DNA from: Bradyrhizobium roseum
GTDB lineage: Bacteria > Pseudomonadota > Alphaproteobacteria > Rhizobiales > Xanthobacteraceae
Assembly (NCBI RefSeq): GCF_030413175.1
Contig: NZ_CP129212.1
Span: 5,246,450 to 5,310,449 of the forward strand
Reading direction: 5' to 3'
Length of the DNA: 64,000 nt
Part shown: one piece after another, positions 60,514 through 64,000 of the stretch
Layout: every line of letters begins with the position of its first letter
Position numbering within the stretch: the stretch's first letter is position 1
The notes under the pieces: model-generated
Seen by the model: only the letters and a program-made list of their open reading frames with translations
The model's database searches: none
Told to the model about the DNA's origin: nothing
Position numbers and translations under genes: made by a program

Positions 60514-62322
60514 TTATCGCAGCACGTTCAGGAGATCCTGCACCATCGTGTTGGCTGTGGTGATGACCTTGGTGTTGGCCGAGTAGGCCTGCTGGGTGAC
60601 GATCAGTTTGGTGAACTCGTCGGCGATGTCGGTGTTGGATCCTTCCAGCGAGGAGCCGACGATGGTTCCGGACTTGCCGAACAGCGCCTGTCCGGATCCG
60701 TCCGTGACCTCGAACGCGCCGCCGTTGACGCGCTTGAGGAAGTTGGTGCCGTTGAACGTTGCGACCGAGATTTCGGCGAGGTCGAGGTTGCGGCCGTTGG
60801 AATAGTTGCCAACGATGCGACCGTTGGCGCCGACGCCGACCGACTGCAGCTGGCCGGCCGGGAAGCCGTCCTGCTGGATCTGGTTGACCTGCACGTTGCC
60901 GTTGGCGTCGGCGAACTGGGTGACACCGCCGGTGCCGAAATTGATGACTGGGCTGCCGAGCGCGACGCCGTTGACCACGGCATTGGTGAGCGTGACCGAG
61001 GGAACGGCCGGCGACATCTGGCCCGAGGCCGAGAAGGTGAAATTGGTATTGACGTTCTGCCAGGAGACCTGGGTGCCGGTCGCGTTGGGGTTGACCTGGT
61101 AGAACAGGTTCCAGGTGTCGGTATGGCCGGCACCGAGCGTGGAGCTGTCGGTCTTGGCCCAGCGGAACTGCAGGTTCACCGGCGCGCCAGAGACGTCGTA
61201 GGTGGTGACCGCGCCACCCGCGATCGATTCGTTGAGGAACGTCGAGTTGTCGTTGCCGATCACCTGACCGGTGCCGATGCCGCCGCCGCCGCCGCGCGTC
61301 GCGGTCACGGTGCCGGTGAAGCCGAGCGCGGCAAAAGCCGCCGTGTTCGAGCTGCTGACCGAGAGGTCGGAGGCCGTGCCGGAATGCAGCGTGATCGAAC
61401 CGCCGCTGATGCCGGACGAGACGGCCGTTCCCGTCAGCGCGTCGATCTTGCCCAGCAAGGTTCCGATGCTGTCACCGATGTTGATCTGATTGTTGCCGAC
61501 GGCGCCGGACGCCATGAAGGTGATGGTCTGGGCGTTGACCGTGATGGTGTCGCCTGCGATGAAATTGGCGGCAATCGAGTCGCTCGGCGCCGCGCCGTTG
61601 AGCAGCGTCGCAAGCGTATTTGCAACCGACGGCGTGGCCTTGTTGCTCTGCGTAGTGCCGCTGACGGAAGTGTCGGTATAAGGCGCCGGCGGCGTGCCGA
61701 GAGACAGCGGATTACGTCCGGCGGTATACGATCCCGGCGCGATCAATTCCGACCCTGGAACGGAAACGTCGTGCTTGGTCGTCAACGGATAGCTGGCAAG
61801 GTTGGCGCGGTAGTCGATGCGCGTGGTTTCCTGCGCCGGCAGGAAGTCGTTCTGGAAGCGGAGCACCTGCGGCGAGCTGCCCGATGGGTTGCCGGTGGTC
61901 GGGTCGATCGGCACGCCCTGCAGATAGTAGCCGGCGCCATTGACGAGATAGCCGCTCTTGTCGAGCTGGAAGTCGCCGCGGCGGGTGTAGCGGTCGACAC
62001 CGTCGAACACCGGCGTGCCGTCGGTGAAGGTGCCGGGCTTTTGCACCGCGAAGAAGCCATTGCCGTTGATCGCCATGAAGGTCGCAACCGAGGCCGACTG
62101 CACGTCGCCTTGCACCGAGTTGGTGGAACGGGATTGCGTGGTCACGCCGCCGGCGAGCTGGGAGGTGACGGCGGTCTGCGGAATCAGATCGAGGAACGAG
62201 GTATCGATGCGCTTGAACGCCGTGGTCTGCGAGTTGGCGATATTGCCCGAGACGTTTTCCAGGGCATAAGAGTTGGCGCGGAGGCCGCCGACCGCGGTGG
62301 TAAGTGCGCCGAAGATACCCAT
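60514..62322 (-). CDS. flgE: Flagellar hook protein FlgE
   Basis: This encodes 602 residues from ATG 62322 (GGAG 8 bases upstream); a longer frame upstream lies across the sigma-54 promoter and is rejected. The N terminus is MGIFGALTTAVGGLRANSYA then LENVSGNIANSQTTAFKRID. The C terminus is EFTKLIVTQQAYSANTKVIT. A roughly 100-residue insert near 235-340 (SDSIAANFIAGDTITVNAQT ... SSNTAAFAALGFTGT) is homologous to one in FlgL. It polymerises into the hook. Confidence 0.96.
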   Translation of the reverse strand: MGIFGALTTAVGGLRANSYALENVSGNIANSQTTAFKRIDTSFLDLIPQTAVTSQLAGGVTTQSRSTNSVQGDVQSASVATFMAINGNGFFAVQKPGTFTDGTPVFDGVDRYTRRGDFQLDKSGYLVNGAGYYLQGVPIDPTTGNPSGSSPQVLRFQNDFLPAQETTRIDYRANLASYPLTTKHDVSVPGSELIAPGSYTAGRNPLSLGTPPAPYTDTSVSGTTQSNKATPSVANTLATLLNGAAPSDSIAANFIAGDTITVNAQTITFMASGAVGNNQINIGDSIGTLLGKIDALTGTAVSSGISGGSITLHSGTASDLSVSSSNTAAFAALGFTGTVTATRGGGGGIGTGQVIGNDNSTFLNESIAGGAVTTYDVSGAPVNLQFRWAKTDSSTLGAGHTDTWNLFYQVNPNATGTQVSWQNVNTNFTFSASGQMSPAVPSVTLTNAVVNGVALGSPVINFGTGGVTQFADANGNVQVNQIQQDGFPAGQLQSVGVGANGRIVGNYSNGRNLDLAEISVATFNGTNFLKRVNGGAFEVTDGSGQALFGKSGTIVGSSLEGSNTDIADEFTKLIVTQQAYSANTKVITTANTMVQDLLNVLR

Positions 62323-62394
62323 GACATGTTCTCCACATTCGATACGGGCGGCTCGCCATTCCCAGGGAACCGAGGCCGCGTCGGGAGAACATGT

Positions 62395-62410
62395 CGCAAG
62401 CGCTGTGCCA
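62395..62410 (-). promoter_or_regulatory. Sigma-54 promoter of the flgE-flgK-flgL operon
   Basis: On the minus strand TGGCACAGCGCTTGCG matches TGGCAC-N5-TTGCW at all but the last base, with GG and GC spaced by 10. It is about 73 bases before the flgE start, the expected place for a class III hook promoter. Confidence 0.88.
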
Positions 62411-62443
62411 GGCAACAAAATCGAGAAATATCAATATCTTGAC

Positions 62444-62471
62444 AAAAAAGCCCCGGTCCAAGGACCGGGGC
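62444..62471 (-). terminator. Terminator after msrB
   Basis: GCCCCGGTCC and GGACCGGGGC form a perfect 10-bp stem with a 2-base centre. On the minus strand it is followed by TTTTTT. It lies 40 bases after the msrB stop and separates it from the flgE promoter. Just beside it CATTTGCCGGGC occurs twice (62473-62484, 62491-62502). Confidence 0.88.
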
Positions 62472-62510
62472 ACATTTGCCGGGCGGGCAACATTTGCCGG
62501 GCAGCGTTGC

Positions 62511-63011
62511 CTATGAGGCCTGCGGTCCGGCGGGGTGAAACACCAGCCCGAACCCGTCGATGCAATAGCGCAGACCGGTCGGTTGCGGCCCGTCGTCGAA
62601 CACGTGCCCCATGTGGCCGCCGCAGCGGCGGCAATGCACTTCGGTGCGCGTCATCCCGAACGTCGTGTCCTTGGTTTCGCCAAGGGCGTTGTCGAGCGGC
62701 TTCCAGAAACTCGGCCAGCCGGTGCCACTTTCATACTTGGTTTCCGAGGAAAACAGCGGCAGGTCGCAGCCGGCGCAGGCAAAGATGCCCTTGCGCTTTT
62801 CCTTCAACAGCGGGCTCGAGCCCGGCCGTTCGGTGCCGTGCTTGCGCAGGATCTCGTACTGCTGCGGCGTGAGCTGCGCGCGCCACTCGGCGTCGGTCTT
62901 TTCGATCTCGAATTTCCCGGCGGCCTCAGCCGGCGTGGCGCGCAGCCAGCGGAAAGCGGCGAGGCCAAACAGGCTGGCCACGGATGCGAGCAGGATACGG
63001 CGGTCCATCAT
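62511..63011 (-). CDS. msrB: Exported peptide-methionine (R)-S-oxide reductase MsrB
   Basis: This encodes 166 residues from ATG 63011 (CGGAG 8 bases upstream). An N-terminal signal (MMDRRILLASVASLFGLAAF to PAEAA) with twin Arg suggests export, possibly by Tat. The MsrB domain has WRAQLTPQQYEILRKHGTER, the zinc pairs CAGCDLPLF and CRRCGGHMGHVFDDGP, and the catalytic Cys in GLRYCIDG. It reduces methionine-R-sulfoxide in periplasmic proteins. It is a single gene with its own terminator. Confidence 0.94.
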   Translation of the reverse strand: MMDRRILLASVASLFGLAAFRWLRATPAEAAGKFEIEKTDAEWRAQLTPQQYEILRKHGTERPGSSPLLKEKRKGIFACAGCDLPLFSSETKYESGTGWPSFWKPLDNALGETKDTTFGMTRTEVHCRRCGGHMGHVFDDGPQPTGLRYCIDGFGLVFHPAGPQAS

Positions 63012-63075
63012 GTAAAATCTCCGTGCGGGGCGAACGTAACGGTTCGCTATCAGGTACGGCCCAACCACGCCGACG

Positions 63076-64000
63076 TTACACCGAACCGTCCCGAATGATC
63101 TCACTTTCCTGCGAGGACGCCGCGGCCGGCCGCGGCGGCTGCGGGCGCGGCCCGGCCGGCGGACGGGCCTGCCGGGTTCCGGCCTGCCGGTTGGCTTCGG
63201 CCAAACGCGCCTCGCGCATGCGTTCCCGGGCGCGGGCGCCTTCGCGGTAGCGGGCCAGCGCGCCCGCGGCGGCGGAATGGCCCCGCCCCCATAGGCCGAT
63301 CAGGTGGCCGGCAACGCGGCCGGTGGCGCCGCCCGCCCAGACCAGTTCGAACGGCGAAAACAGCTTCCAGCGTTCCTCGCCCCACAAAATGCTGCGCGCG
63401 ATCACCTGCCCCGCCATCGCCGAGGTATTGAGCCCGTGGCGGCCAAAACCGGAGGCGACCCACAGCCCTTTGCGCAACTGCCCGATCTGCGGCATGCCGT
63501 GCACGGTTACCCCGACCGCGCCGCCGAACACATCCGCTATCGCGACCTTGCCGAGCTGGGGAAAGACCGTGGCGATGCGGCGCTGGATGGCGGGCCCGAA
63601 ACGGCGTGGCCGCGCCTCCCAAGTGGTTTCCGGGCTCGCCCATAACAGCCGGTCGCCGTCGACGATGCGGAAATGATCGATGCCGTCGCTGTCGGCGATC
63701 GACCCCCTGAAGGCGATCACCTGCGCGAGCCGCTCGCCCAGCGGCTCGGTGACCGCCGCGTAGCGCCAGACCGGCAGCAGCGTCTCCGACAGCCGGCGCA
63801 ACGGGGCGCCGAGGTGAACGTTGCCGGCCAGCACGATATGCGAGGCGCGCAGCCGTGCCGACGGCGTTACGATGCGCTTGCGAATGCCCGAGGGATCGAT
63901 GCTGACGACCGGCGTATCCTCGAAAATGCGCGCGCCCGCCCGCCGCGCCAGCGCGGCCAGCCCGTGGACATATTTGCAGCCGTCGATCTGGAAGGCGCGC
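63076..64000 (-). CDS. FAD-dependent oxidoreductase (DAO family), C-terminal part, cut by window edge
   Basis: The frame is open from base 64000 to the stop at 63076, giving the last 308 residues. ARRAGARIFEDTPVVSID, then VWRYAAVTEPLGERL, FGGAVGVTVHGMPQIGQLRK and GLWVASGFGRHGLNTSAMAG show a DAO-type oxidase of the gamma-glutamylputrescine oxidase (PuuB-like) group. The second FAD-binding block GFGRHGLNTSAMAG is intact. The N-terminal Rossmann motif lies outside. A low-complexity Pro/Ala/Arg tail of about 45 residues ends it. The substrate is probably an amine or amino acid. Confidence 0.85.
   Translation of the reverse strand, partial: RAFQIDGCKYVHGLAALARRAGARIFEDTPVVSIDPSGIRKRIVTPSARLRASHIVLAGNVHLGAPLRRLSETLLPVWRYAAVTEPLGERLAQVIAFRGSIADSDGIDHFRIVDGDRLLWASPETTWEARPRRFGPAIQRRIATVFPQLGKVAIADVFGGAVGVTVHGMPQIGQLRKGLWVASGFGRHGLNTSAMAGQVIARSILWGEERWKLFSPFELVWAGGATGRVAGHLIGLWGRGHSAAAGALARYREGARARERMREARLAEANRQAGTRQARPPAGPRPQPPRPAAASSQESEIIRDGSV

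Overview
The window looks like chromosomal DNA of a Bradyrhizobium-type alphaproteobacterium (Hyphomicrobiales). The clues are high GC, third-position GC bias with long antisense shadow frames, a CckA/CtrA-type flagellar hierarchy (FliX, FlbT, FlaF, MotE), a very long flagellin (754 aa) and FlgL (625 aa) as in the thick subpolar flagellum, and the small interspersed palindromic repeats common in that genus. No rRNA, tRNA, CRISPR array or prophage was seen.

Layout. 1-6.5 kb: the start of a class I fumarase, small housekeeping enzymes (isoprenylcysteine methyltransferase-like, GFA-type, GST), an MHYT-GGDEF-EAL protein and a tandem DUF3606 protein. 6.9-12.9 kb: a NitT/TauT-type ABC transporter, a Crp/Fnr regulator and an amidase, with an IS630-family element inserted exactly between the two convergent stop codons. 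13-15 kb: a secreted lectin-like protein and a Tim44-like protein. 15.1-21.5 kb (minus strand): flgB-flgC-fliE-fliQ-fliR-flhB followed by the hybrid kinase gene cckA, with a full CtrA box ahead of flgB. 21.8-24.9 kb: fliO-fliP and a diguanylate cyclase. 25-28.8 kb: small proteins and an FAD-linked oxidase. 28.8-40.5 kb: a 1271-aa AMIN/TPR-type protein with its own CtrA box, motE-DUF6468-fliM-fliL (minus), and flgF-flgG-flgA-flgH (plus) behind a sigma-54 promoter.

40.5-49.3 kb is an accessory interval within the motility region. It holds a brnT-brnA toxin-antitoxin pair, an EmrAB/MarR efflux system, a PRC-barrel protein, a 26-aa membrane microprotein, an apparently exported SspB-like protein, a two-gene catabolic unit, dksA and an HxlR/reductase pair. 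49.3-62.4 kb returns to motility: fliX divergent from flgI-flgJ-flgN-flaG, then fliC and flaF, flbT, and the flgE-flgK-flgL hook operon behind a sigma-54 promoter. The window ends with an exported MsrB and a truncated FAD oxidoreductase.

How it fits together. CtrA boxes (TTAA-N7-TTAA or close) lie before flgB, before the AMIN/TPR gene and between fliX and flgI, and a TTAACCAT half-site lies before fliL. Sigma-54 -24/-12 elements lie before flgF, flgI and flgE. This is the early (export apparatus, switch) to late (rod, rings, hook) order known from Caulobacter. cckA, the kinase at the top of the CtrA phosphorelay, sits at the end of a CtrA-box operon. The most notable observations are this possible feedback loop, the exported SspB-like domain, the shared outer-domain module in FlgE and FlgL, and the IS element placed inside a stop codon without changing either neighbouring protein.
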